Positions 1-8,420 of a stretch of DNA of 64,000 nucleotides are shown here, piece by piece. How positions within the stretch are numbered: position 1 is the first letter of the stretch; each line of letters opens with the position of its first letter. Position numbers and translations under genes: made by a program. This DNA is from Acidobacteriota bacterium (lineage in GTDB: Bacteria > Acidobacteriota > Terriglobia > Acidiferrales > UBA7541), in NCBI GenBank assembly GCA_013289825.1, contig JABCZF010000017.1, forward strand, positions 36,658 to 100,657. The letters run 5' to 3'. Below the pieces are notes generated by a model. The model had not been told where the DNA came from. It did no database searches and was given only the letters and a program-made list of their open reading frames with translations.

Positions 1-941
1 ACTTCAGCATTCCCGGCGCGACCCCGCGCTATCCCACCACGCGAATGGGCGTCGAAGAGACGATACGAACTGCGTTTGCCGAAGCCCGCGACTACAAGAA
101 AACCTGGGACGACTACGATAAGCGCGTCTCGGGCGGTGATAAGAACGCGATCCCGCCACGCCGCGATCTTCGTCTCGACCCACTCGTCGAAGTGCTCGAA
201 GGCAAGCGCTACGTCCATGCGCATTGCTACCGTGAAGATGAAATTCTGATGTTGCTTCGCGTGGCAAAGGAATTTGGCTTCAAAGTACGCACTCTCCAGC
301 ATGTGCTGGAAGGCTACAAAGTGGCTGACGAAATCGCGGCAGCCGGAACCGGGGCTTCCACGTTTTCCGATTGGTGGGCTTACAAAGTGGAAGCCTATGA
401 TGCGATTCCTTACAACGCAGCGATTATGACGCGCCGGGGCGTCATTGTTTCCGTCAATTCCGATGACGCGGAAGAAGCTACGCACCTCAATCAGGAAGCG
501 GCCAAGACCATGAAGTATGGCGGCCTCACCCACGAAGAAGCCCTCAAGCTGGTTACACTGAATCCCGCGATACAGCTGGGCATCGACAAGCGCGTCGGCT
601 CGATCGACGTCGGCAAGGACGCCGACCTGGTCGTCTACAACCACGATCCGCTCAGTGCTTATGCTGTCGTTCAGGAGACCCTGATCGACGGCCGGGTATA
701 CTTCGACCGCAAGCGCGATATCTCTGAACGCGAAGCCCGCGAAAAAGAGAAGAAAGCGCTGATGGAAAAGGAAAAAAAAGCGGAAGAGAAAAAGAAAGCG
801 GAAGAGAAAAAACCGGGAGCCGCAGGGGAAGGCGGCAAAAAGGCCGGCGCCAGGCCGGACGAGAAAAAGCCGGAAGAAAAGAATCCTGGAGACAAGCCCA
901 AGGCGCCGCAAACGGTTGCCGTTTCCGGAGGTGCTAGGTGA
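1..941 (+). CDS. Amidohydrolase family protein, C-terminal part (cut by left edge)
   Basis: The reading frame is open from base 3 to the stop at 939-941, so the gene begins outside the window; the ATG at 45 is internal because coding-like sequence precedes it. The visible 312 codons resemble the C-terminal half of imidazolonepropionase/prolidase-like metal-dependent hydrolases: an 'SVNSDD' motif supplies the late metal-binding aspartate, and 'ADLVVYNHDPLS' is the typical composite-domain ending. The last ~70 residues are a Lys/Glu/Pro-rich tail (KEKKAEEKKK type), not part of the catalytic fold. Its stop overlaps the GTG start of the next amidohydrolase (GTGA), so the two are probably translationally coupled and may form one complex or work on related amide substrates. 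The substrate cannot be told. Confidence 0.85.
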   Translation, partial: FSIPGATPRYPTTRMGVEETIRTAFAEARDYKKTWDDYDKRVSGGDKNAIPPRRDLRLDPLVEVLEGKRYVHAHCYREDEILMLLRVAKEFGFKVRTLQHVLEGYKVADEIAAAGTGASTFSDWWAYKVEAYDAIPYNAAIMTRRGVIVSVNSDDAEEATHLNQEAAKTMKYGGLTHEEALKLVTLNPAIQLGIDKRVGSIDVGKDADLVVYNHDPLSAYAVVQETLIDGRVYFDRKRDISEREAREKEKKALMEKEKKAEEKKKAEEKKPGAAGEGGKKAGARPDEKKPEEKNPGDKPKAPQTVAVSGGAR

Positions 942-2284
942 AGAGCATCAAACAGATGTTGCGCATCGCGCCAATGATGGCCGCCGCTTGCTGCTTTTGC
1001 CTGAGCGCTTACGGGCAATCGCAACCGCCTTCCACCTACGCTCTAACGCATGCAAAAATTTTCACGCTTGCCGGCTCGCCGATCGAAGACGGCACGCTGG
1101 TCATTAAAGACGGCAAAATCGCCGCCGTTGGCGCAAACGTGGAAGTTCCCGCAGGCGCGGAAGTCATCGACGTTAAAGGCTTGCAAATTTATCCTGGCCT
1201 ATTCGATCCCATCACCCAGATGGGTCTCAGCGAAGTCTCCGCCGTGAACGCCACCGTCGATTCCACCGAAACGGGCGCTTACAACCCGGACGTGGTTGCG
1301 GCGACGGCGGTATCTCCGTCCAGCGAACATATTCCGGTAACCCGCGCCGCGGGTATTACCGAAGTCCTCGCCGTGCCCGACAGCGGCGGATTTGATTCCA
1401 GCGGCGCACGCGGCGTGATCGGCGGCCAGGCCTCCGCGATCCACCTTTCTGGATGGACGATTAACGACATGCTCATCAAGAAGAGCGTGGCCATGGTCAT
1501 CTCTTGGCCCGTGATCGAGACTCGTACATTCGATTTCGCTACGTTTTCGCGAAAGGAAAAACCATTCACCGAAGCCAAACAGGACTACGAAAAGCAGGTG
1601 AACGAACTAACAGACTATCTGGATCGCGCCCGGCACTATGCGCAAGCCATGGGGCACGGCGGCCCCTCCGATTACCAGCGCGACTTAAAGCTGGAAGCGC
1701 TCGCTCCGGTGGTCCGCGGGCAGCTGCCTGTGCTGGTGTTTGCAAATCGCGTCCGCGACATCCGCAACGCCGTCGAATTTTGCGACAAGCAAAAGCTGAA
1801 GATGATTCTTGCGGGCGGCGAGGAAGCCTACAAGGTGAAGGACCTGCTGCGCTCCAAGGGCATTCCTGTAATCTTGCGACCAACGCTAAGCCTGCCGATT
1901 GACGAAGACGATGCCTATGACCGACTGCTCTCCCAACCCGCCGAACTTGCTGCCGCCGGTGTAAGGTTCGCCTTCGGCAGCTTTGACAATTCGTTCGCGC
2001 GCCGCCTCGGCCAGCAAGCCGCGAACGCGGTTGCGTATGGTTTGCCGTACGACGAAGCCCTTAAGGCCGTCACGGTCTATCCGGCGGAGATTTTTGGCGT
2101 GGCCGACCAGCTGGGCACCCTGGAGACCGGCAAAATCGCTAACATCATCGTCACCAACGGCGACCCTCTCGAATTATCGACCGAAGTCAAGTTCCTCTTC
2201 ATCAAAGGGCAGCGTACCTCCCTGGACAACAGGCACCAGCGGCTCTACGAGAAGTACTTGAACCGGCCAAAAGCCGCGAACTGA
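938..2284 (+). CDS. Exported amidohydrolase-family protein
   Basis: A 448-residue protein with GTG start overlapping the previous stop (GTGA) and a GGAGG ribosome-binding site at about 929-933. Residues 1-27 form a Sec signal peptide ending near 'SAYGQ'. 'THAKIFTLAGSPIEDGTLVIKDGKI' is the beta-sandwich entry of amidohydrolases, followed by 'IYPGLFDP', where the usual HxH metal motif is absent (FDPITQ in place of DxHxH). The ending 'GTLETGKIANIIVTNGDPLE' is the composite domain. Loss of the first metal-binding HxH suggests a non-catalytic or differently metallated partner of the upstream protein. The pair is common in Acidobacteriota and Bacteroidota. Function is inferred from family only. Confidence 0.85.
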   Translation: MKSIKQMLRIAPMMAAACCFCLSAYGQSQPPSTYALTHAKIFTLAGSPIEDGTLVIKDGKIAAVGANVEVPAGAEVIDVKGLQIYPGLFDPITQMGLSEVSAVNATVDSTETGAYNPDVVAATAVSPSSEHIPVTRAAGITEVLAVPDSGGFDSSGARGVIGGQASAIHLSGWTINDMLIKKSVAMVISWPVIETRTFDFATFSRKEKPFTEAKQDYEKQVNELTDYLDRARHYAQAMGHGGPSDYQRDLKLEALAPVVRGQLPVLVFANRVRDIRNAVEFCDKQKLKMILAGGEEAYKVKDLLRSKGIPVILRPTLSLPIDEDDAYDRLLSQPAELAAAGVRFAFGSFDNSFARRLGQQAANAVAYGLPYDEALKAVTVYPAEIFGVADQLGTLETGKIANIIVTNGDPLELSTEVKFLFIKGQRTSLDNRHQRLYEKYLNRPKAAN

Positions 2285-2471
2285 TGCTCCGGCCTCACGG
2301 ATAAAAGATAAATCGCGCGCCGTCCAGCATCATGTGTGGGAACGATGGCGCTCGGAAGCTCGTCCTTTGCTGCCCGCTCCGCTGGCCTTGCGCGAGCTGT
2401 GTTTCCCTCGGTAACCATTGCGCGAAGTGGCCGTCTGAGCGTATAGGATAGGTTTGCCTCCGGGGGAGTCC

Positions 2472-4898
2472 ATGCTCAATCTGTTGCAGGATGTTCGCTA
2501 TACTTTCCGGCTGCTTGCTAAAAGCCCCATGTTCACGGTTATTGCGGTGCTCACCTTGGCGCTTGGCATCGGTGCGAATACTGCCATCTTCAGCGTCGTC
2601 AATGCCGTGCTCTTGCGCCCGCTGCCGTTTAGGGACCCCTCCCGGCTGGTTTTGGTGATCGAAAAAAGCAAGTACCCCACGATCACCGTCTCGTACGAGA
2701 ACTACCTCGATTGGCGCGACCAGAGCCGTTCCTTTGACTCCATGGAAGCCTTTTACGGGACCAACATGACTCTCACCGGGAAGGGCGAACCTGAGCGCCT
2801 GGTCGCGCGCATGGTCACTGCCGGATTTTTCCCTTTGCTCGGCGTCTCTCCCCGAATTGGCCGGAACTTCACACTGGAGGAAGACCGGGCGGGGGGCACG
2901 CCGGTGGCGATTCTGAGTTACGCCCTCTGGCAGAGACGGTTTGGGGGGGCCAAGAATGTGCTTGGCCAGACCATTGATGTGGACGCGCAGCCGTACACCA
3001 TCGTGGGTGTCCTCCCACCCGGCTTCCAGTTCTTTCAGCTCGCCGACGTGTATTTGCCCTTCCATCCATGGGCTAGGACTCTGCCGGATGATCGCAACTG
3101 GCATCCGGGAATCCTCCCGGTCGCGCGGCTGAAACCTGGGGTGACCAGGGAACAGGCGCGCACCGAGATGCGCACGATTTCCAAGCGGCTTGAGGAGCAA
3201 TACCCGGTTTATAACACGGGCTGCAGCTCGGACGTGATTCTCGCGCACGACCAGCTCGTCCAGAGCTCGCGGCCCGCGCTAATACTCCTGCTCGGCGCTG
3301 TGAGTTTCGTGCTTCTGATTGCCTGCGTGAACGTGGCCAACCTGCTGCTCGCTCGATCCGCTTCCCGCGCCCGGGAAATTGCCATCCGCACAGCCATGGG
3401 AGCCGGCCGCATGCGCATGCTGCGGCAACTGATGACAGAAAGCGTTCTTCTTTCGGTGCTGGGCGGAGGATTCGGTTTGCTCTTGGCCTGGAGCGCTCTC
3501 GGGCCACTCCTGAAAATTTCTGCAGGCAGCCTTCCGCAAACCGCGGCGGTAGGTTTGGACGGCTGGGTACTCGCCTTCACCGCGGGAATCGCTATTTTCA
3601 CCGGACTTCTCTTTGGCATCTTCCCGGCGTTGCGCGCGGCCAAACTGGATCTGCGGGAGTCCTTGAATGAGGGTTCACGGGGATCCACGGCTGGACCGGG
3701 ACATCACCGGCTTGGCAACGCCCTGGTCTCCTTGGAAATTGGCTTAGCCATGTTGCTCCTTGTCGGCGCCGGGCTGCTATTGCGCAGCTTCTCGCGGTTA
3801 GAAGATGTACCACCTGGATTCCAAGCTGATCATTTGCTCGTTGCCGATATTCCCGTCTCTCAGGCCGTTTATGCTAAACCAGAGCAGCGCTTTGAGTTCT
3901 ACGACCGCCTGGTTGAAGGAGCCCGGACGCTGCCCGGGGTCCGCGCGGCGGGAGCGGCGTCGTTTTTGCCCGTGAGTGGCGGCGGCTCGGTTATCCATTT
4001 CAACATCACCGGGCGCCCGCCAAAATCGGCGAGCGACTTCACTGCGGCAGGTTACCGCGCCATAACCCCGAGCTATTTCGAAACTCTGGGGGTCCCTCTG
4101 CTCCAGGGCCGCTTGATCGCCGCTGCGGATACCGAGAAAGCTCCAGCGGTTGTCGTGATCAATGGGAGTATGGCCCGCCTCTATTTCCCTAACGAGAATC
4201 CCCTCGGCAAGCACATGCAGCTCGGCGCCACCCCGGAAAAAGACATCCCAACGATGGAGATCGTCGGAGTGGTGGGCGATGTCCGCCCCGGCCTGGGCAT
4301 CGATCCGCAGGCGGAGATGTACCTTCCGTACCGGCAGGCAGATCAGCTCCTGCCGGTCTTTCAGCTTTCTATCGTGATGCGCACGACAGGCGATCCCTTG
4401 CTCCAGACCGTGGCGCTGCGCAGCGCGCTTGCGCAAATCGATCCCGACGAACCCCTCGTCAAAGTCCGCACCATGGAAGAAAACATGGCCACAACGGTGG
4501 CGGAGCCGCGTTTTCGTGCGTGGCTTATCGGAGTCTTTGCGCTGCTCGCCTTGGTGCTCGCCGCTGTGGGCGTCTATGGCGTGATGTCCTACACCGTCAC
4601 ACAGCGCACCAGCGAAATCGGCGTTCGCGTCACCATGGGTGCGCAACCGCAAGATGTATTTCGCATCATCGTTGGCGAAGGGTTGCGGCTCGCTCTTCTG
4701 GGCGTGGGAATCGGTCTTGTAACGGCTCTGGCCCTGACGCGCCTGCTTCGAAGCTTTCTATTCGGCATCAGCGCTTACGATCCGCTCACATTTATTGGGG
4801 TTTCCGTGCTCCTCACGATCGTTGCGGTCGCGGCATCCTATTTCCCGGCGCGCCGCGCAACCCTCGTCGATCCTTTGGTGGCACTGCGCTACGAATAG
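2472..4898 (+). CDS. ADOP-family ABC transporter permease (FtsX/MacB-like)
   Basis: About 808 residues. The start is the ATG at 2472, preceded by GGGGGAG, rather than the TTG at 2454. It opens with '[19 protein letters not shown]' and '[17 protein letters not shown]', the signature of the acidobacterial duplicated orphan permeases. It has two copies of [membrane segment, periplasmic MacB-PCD domain, three-helix FtsX core]; the first FtsX core carries '[33 protein letters not shown]' and the second '[26 protein letters not shown]', ending '[17 protein letters not shown]'. No ATPase gene is adjacent, as is usual for these orphan permeases. Role in export or envelope mechanics is unknown. It lacks the N-terminal prefix domain and PadR partner seen at 60.7-63.7 kb. 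Confidence 0.93.
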   Translation: MLNLLQDVRYTFRLLAKSPMFTVIAVLTLALGIGANTAIFSVVNAVLLRPLPFRDPSRLVLVIEKSKYPTITVSYENYLDWRDQSRSFDSMEAFYGTNMTLTGKGEPERLVARMVTAGFFPLLGVSPRIGRNFTLEEDRAGGTPVAILSYALWQRRFGGAKNVLGQTIDVDAQPYTIVGVLPPGFQFFQLADVYLPFHPWARTLPDDRNWHPGILPVARLKPGVTREQARTEMRTISKRLEEQYPVYNTGCSSDVILAHDQLVQSSRPALILLLGAVSFVLLIACVNVANLLLARSASRAREIAIRTAMGAGRMRMLRQLMTESVLLSVLGGGFGLLLAWSALGPLLKISAGSLPQTAAVGLDGWVLAFTAGIAIFTGLLFGIFPALRAAKLDLRESLNEGSRGSTAGPGHHRLGNALVSLEIGLAMLLLVGAGLLLRSFSRLEDVPPGFQADHLLVADIPVSQAVYAKPEQRFEFYDRLVEGARTLPGVRAAGAASFLPVSGGGSVIHFNITGRPPKSASDFTAAGYRAITPSYFETLGVPLLQGRLIAAADTEKAPAVVVINGSMARLYFPNENPLGKHMQLGATPEKDIPTMEIVGVVGDVRPGLGIDPQAEMYLPYRQADQLLPVFQLSIVMRTTGDPLLQTVALRSALAQIDPDEPLVKVRTMEENMATTVAEPRFRAWLIGVFALLALVLAAVGVYGVMSYTVTQRTSEIGVRVTMGAQPQDVFRIIVGEGLRLALLGVGIGLVTALALTRLLRSFLFGISAYDPLTFIGVSVLLTIVAVAASYFPARRATLVDPLVALRYE

Positions 4899-4911
4899 CG
4901 CGCTGCTTCTT

Positions 4912-5338
4912 CTAAGCCCGTTCCCGCTTTTCACTAGTGATGGTCAGGGATTCGATAATTGCTCATGGCGTTTAGCGTGGGGCCATCCCATTTGCTGGGC
5001 CAAGCATTGGCGAAATTCCATCTCACGGCTGCCGTTCCGTCCGCGGCCAGCAAAACAACCGAGCCAGATTTTCTCTGCAACTAACCGTTTATGACCGCGA
5101 GGTGCCAGTTATACAGGTCTCGCGAGGTAGTCACTCCCCACTTCAGAACGATATCGCGGTAGGACACCTTACCTGGGATTTTCCGGACCGTTACTGGTTC
5201 CGAGCCTTCGCGAGAATCCACAACCTCGATGAGTGACCCCAGTCCGGTGCATTCCATGAATGCCGGCTGCTGATTCCATCGATCTCCGCGAGAAACCGGG
5301 AAATTTGTCAGTGGATCCATTCGTTGCAAGCCAGCCAT
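4912..5338 (-). pseudogene. Decayed T4 gp19-like phage tail / contractile-injection tube protein
   Basis: Reading from ATG 5338 (well-formed GAGGGAGGAC ribosome-binding site just upstream), 85 codons give a clear N-terminal half of the conserved phage tail tube family (T4 gp19, also the Hcp-like tube of extracellular contractile injection systems): 'DPLTNF', 'ECTGLGSLIEVVDSREG', 'VRKIPGKVSYRDIVLKWGV', 'LYNWH'. An in-frame TAG (5081-5083) sits where the family usually has a glutamine. The same frame then continues with 'LQRKSGSVVLLAADG' and 'WNFANAWPSKWDGPTLNA', and a frameshift near 4955 is needed to reach 'IESLTITSE', the family's C-terminal strand. One nonsense mutation, one frameshift and loss of neighbours mark it as a pseudogene. 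It converges on the ADOP gene ending at 4898. Confidence 0.82.
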
Positions 5339-5502
5339 TGGTCCTCCCTCTGCTATTTCCGTTTGGAGCCTGATGGGCTGAGACTACCGCACTTTCGCTC
5401 GGAACTCCCAGCAGTCGCCGCGCCCCCTTTAATTTCAAATTTCCTCCATTTTGTTGTAATTCTTGACGCCGAGCCGCGTCTAGAGAGATTAGAGAGATCC
5501 CT

Positions 5503-7074
5503 ATGCGACGACTAACATACCGAAGCCTGCTAGCACTATCCCTGGCCTGCCCGTCTGCTTTTGCTCAGGCACCGGACCCTGGTAAGATCGCCGATCAATA
5601 CGTAAAAGCGGCCGGCGGAGGCAAAGCCCTCTCCAAGATCCAAACCATGACGCTGGAAGGCTCGTTCAGCAACGCCATGGACGGAAAATCGGGCACTTAC
5701 ACGTTCGATACCAAGTTGCCGAACCGCTACTACTCGGAATTGGTGGTCGGCGACAAAAACGTAATCGAGGCATACAACGGCAAATCGGCGTGGCAGCAGA
5801 CTGCGGCGGGAGAACTCGGTACACTTCTGGGACAGGAAGGCCTCGAACTCGAAGCCGCTTCGAGCTATTACAACTCGCATTTCTTGAATCCGAAAAAAAA
5901 CAAATTGGCGCTGGCGTTTGTAGGTCACGCCCAAGTGGGCGGAAAGGATGCGCTGCAAGTCGAAGTAACCGCCCCGACGGGCATGAAACGGGAGGTGTTC
6001 TTCGATCCCCAGACGCACCTGATCGTGAAGGAGGCGGGGCCGCTCGGTGGCGTGAAGGAAGAAATCTTCTACGATGACTACCGCGCGGTCGACGGCGTTA
6101 AGTTACCCTACAAGATCGAGCTGCATCGCGGCAGCGACGTCTACGCCGTCACTATTACGCGTGCGGCGATCAACGCGACGGTCGGCGAGCGGGTCTTTGA
6201 CTTCCCCGTGAAATCGCAGGTGAAGCTCCCGGACCTCAAGGCCTTGTTCAAGGAGATCGACGACAACCAAAAAGCCATCGACAAACTGAAAGAAAACTAT
6301 GCAGGCACGCGCGTGGAAGAAGAAACGGACTTTGAAAAAGATGGCAAGGTCAAAAAAACGGAAATGAAGGAATACACGTTTTTCTATTTGAACGGCCAAG
6401 AGATTTCCACTCTGGTCAAGAAAGATAACAAGGCGCTTAGCGGCGAGGAACAAAAGAAAGAAAACGAGAAAACCGAGAAAGAAATTCAGGACATCCAGAA
6501 GCGCGAATCCAAGAAAGAAGCCAAAGACGAAAAAGCCAAAGAAGAAGGAAAGAAGGAAAAGAACGATGACGACGTCGGCGTCGAATCTTTCTTGCGCACA
6601 TGCCAGTTCGTGAATCCCCGGCGCGAGCGCTTCCGTGGCCAAGACGTGCTGGTCTTCGATTTCGAGCCCAACCCGGAGTATAAAGCGCGCAATCTGGTGG
6701 AAAAGATCGTCCAAAAACTCGCCGGAGTGATTTGGATCGACGAAAAAGCGCACGATGTGGCACGTCTCGAAGCTTACTTCGTCGGCGACTTCAAATTTGC
6801 TGGCGGTTTGCTCGCCAACTTGCAGAAGGGAACGAGTTTCATTTTCGAACAGGCCTACCTCAACAACGAAGTGTGGCTGCCGACATACGAAGAAGCTCAT
6901 GCGGCGGTCCGCGTGTTGCTCGTAAAAGGCTTTAAGGTCAACGCCGTCACGCGATATTCCGATTACAAAAAATTCAACGTCGAGACTCTGGCCACCGTTG
7001 CAAAGCCCAAGGGCGCGGAAGAAGTGGCACCCACCAAACCAAAGGACCCGCCGCCCGCGCCTCCGCAGCTCTAA
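5503..7074 (+). CDS. Exported LolA-like outer-membrane lipoprotein-sorting-type protein with charged linker
   Basis: A 523-residue protein; the Sec signal peptide (residues 1-22) ends at 'SAFAQA'. Residues ~25-230 look like the half-barrel fold shared by LolA/LolB and related proteins ('ADQYVKAAGGGKALSKIQTM', then 'GMKREVFFDPQTHLIVKEAG'), common as exported proteins in Acidobacteriota. Residues ~300-355 are a long Lys/Glu helix (KESKKEAKDEKAKEE type), likely a coiled coil or extended linker, joining a second domain with 'FDFEPNPEYKARN' and 'GVIWIDEKAHDVARLEAYFVGDF', itself a LolA-like strand pattern. It ends in a Pro-rich tail. It stands alone. Periplasmic or outer-membrane location is inferred; ligand unknown. 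Confidence 0.7.
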   Translation: MRRLTYRSLLALSLACPSAFAQAPDPGKIADQYVKAAGGGKALSKIQTMTLEGSFSNAMDGKSGTYTFDTKLPNRYYSELVVGDKNVIEAYNGKSAWQQTAAGELGTLLGQEGLELEAASSYYNSHFLNPKKNKLALAFVGHAQVGGKDALQVEVTAPTGMKREVFFDPQTHLIVKEAGPLGGVKEEIFYDDYRAVDGVKLPYKIELHRGSDVYAVTITRAAINATVGERVFDFPVKSQVKLPDLKALFKEIDDNQKAIDKLKENYAGTRVEEETDFEKDGKVKKTEMKEYTFFYLNGQEISTLVKKDNKALSGEEQKKENEKTEKEIQDIQKRESKKEAKDEKAKEEGKKEKNDDDVGVESFLRTCQFVNPRRERFRGQDVLVFDFEPNPEYKARNLVEKIVQKLAGVIWIDEKAHDVARLEAYFVGDFKFAGGLLANLQKGTSFIFEQAYLNNEVWLPTYEEAHAAVRVLLVKGFKVNAVTRYSDYKKFNVETLATVAKPKGAEEVAPTKPKDPPPAPPQL

Positions 7075-7222
7075 CCGCACTTGCCACGGATTTGTGAGGC
7101 TCTGATTCTCGAGCAGTGCGCAGAACCTCCCTCCCCGCGGCGTCCCAACTGCCGGCAGCCGCTCATCTACTGGCAGCCACGCGCCAGAGTGATAGGATGG
7201 GCCCGGAGTTTTGGGAGCCCCC

Positions 7223-8359
7223 ATGCGACGAAACATCTTCAAGATCTTTTTGTTGACACTCGCGGCCATCGTTGCTTCGCCGCAGCCTCGTGTTTCTGCC
7301 CAAACGAAACCAGTTGATAACGCGAATTCTGCCGCGTTGCGCGTCGGAATAGTAGGACTGGTCCACGGCCACGTCGGCGGATTTCTTCAGCAGAACCAGC
7401 ACCGCTCGGACATTCAAATCGTGGGCGTCGCCGAGGAAGACAGCAAACTCGCCGCGTTCTATGAATCGAAGTTTGCCCTCGCGCACAACATCTTCTTTCC
7501 TAACGTCGATGAGATGCTAGAGAAAGCGAAGCCGCAAGCCGTGCTCGTCTACACAAACACATACGACCATCGCAGCGTCGTGGAGGCCTGCGCCCGCCAT
7601 GGTGTCCCGGTGATGATGGAGAAGCCGCTGGCCGTGAGTATGGAGGACGCCCGCGCGATCGAAGCCGCGGCTCAGCGGGGAAAGATCCAAGTCCTGGTGA
7701 ACTACGAAACGACCTGGTACCGCAGCAATCGAGCGGCGTACGATCTCGTGCATGAAAAGGCCATCGGCGCCCTACGAAAAGTTGTCGTCCATGATGGACA
7801 TTCCGGCCCGAAAGAAATCGGCGTGGAATCCTGGTTCCTCGCCTGGCTCACCGATCCGAAGCTAAACGGCGCGGGGGCCCTCTTCGATTTCGGCTGCTAT
7901 GGCGCCGACCTGATGACCTGGCTCATGGACAACCGCAGGCCCGACACGGTGACCGCCGTCACGCAGCGCATCAAGCCGGAGATCTATTCCCGGGTAGATG
8001 ACGAGGCCACCATCGTCCTGACCTATCCCAAAGCCCAGGCGATTCTCCAGGCTTCCTGGAACTGGCCGTTCTCTCGGAAAGATATGGAAGTCTACGGTCA
8101 AATCGGATACGCAATCACGGTGGAGCGCAATGCTGTGCGCGTCCGCTTACCGGGGCAAGACGAAAAACTGCACGACGCCAAGCCCCTCGATCCCCGCGAA
8201 AGCGATTCGGTGAACTACCTCAAAGCAGTCATTCAGGATGGAATGCCGCCACAAGGTCTCTCTTCGCTCGAAACAAACATGATCGTCACGGAGATTTTGG
8301 ACGCCGCGCGCCAATCCGCCGCCACCGGGCAGACGGTTCACCTTCGAGAAGCACGTTGA
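7223..8359 (+). CDS. Exported Gfo/Idh/MocA-family oxidoreductase
   Basis: The start ATG at 7223 is preceded by GGGAG with 5-base spacing; the TTG at 7211 is less likely. The 378-residue product begins 'MRRNIFKIFLL', a twin-arginine pair followed by a hydrophobic stretch ending 'VSAQT', so Tat export is plausible for this nucleotide-cofactor enzyme. The Rossmann segment 'LRVGIVGLVHGHVGG' is atypical (GLVHGH instead of GxGxxG). 'MMEKPLAVSMEDARAIEAAA' carries the conserved EKP lysine motif. 'GAGALFDFGCYGADLMTWLM' matches the active-site helix with the usual histidine replaced by tyrosine. Likely an NAD(P)-dependent sugar or polyol oxidoreductase or a family member with altered cofactor use. No neighbours identify the substrate. 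Confidence 0.85.
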   Translation: MRRNIFKIFLLTLAAIVASPQPRVSAQTKPVDNANSAALRVGIVGLVHGHVGGFLQQNQHRSDIQIVGVAEEDSKLAAFYESKFALAHNIFFPNVDEMLEKAKPQAVLVYTNTYDHRSVVEACARHGVPVMMEKPLAVSMEDARAIEAAAQRGKIQVLVNYETTWYRSNRAAYDLVHEKAIGALRKVVVHDGHSGPKEIGVESWFLAWLTDPKLNGAGALFDFGCYGADLMTWLMDNRRPDTVTAVTQRIKPEIYSRVDDEATIVLTYPKAQAILQASWNWPFSRKDMEVYGQIGYAITVERNAVRVRLPGQDEKLHDAKPLDPRESDSVNYLKAVIQDGMPPQGLSSLETNMIVTEILDAARQSAATGQTVHLREAR

Positions 8360-8420
8360 ATAAGGGAGGGATAAAGCCGACCACCGGCAGCGGCTGGGAA
8401 TCGTCGAATCGGTGCGGTTC

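Noticed and set aside
6103..7269. Long minus-strand open frame opposite the LolA-like gene
   Set aside because: It mirrors codon bias of the plus-strand gene, runs across its stop, and its product is rich in Phe/Leu/Arg from Lys/Glu codons read backwards; a shadow frame.
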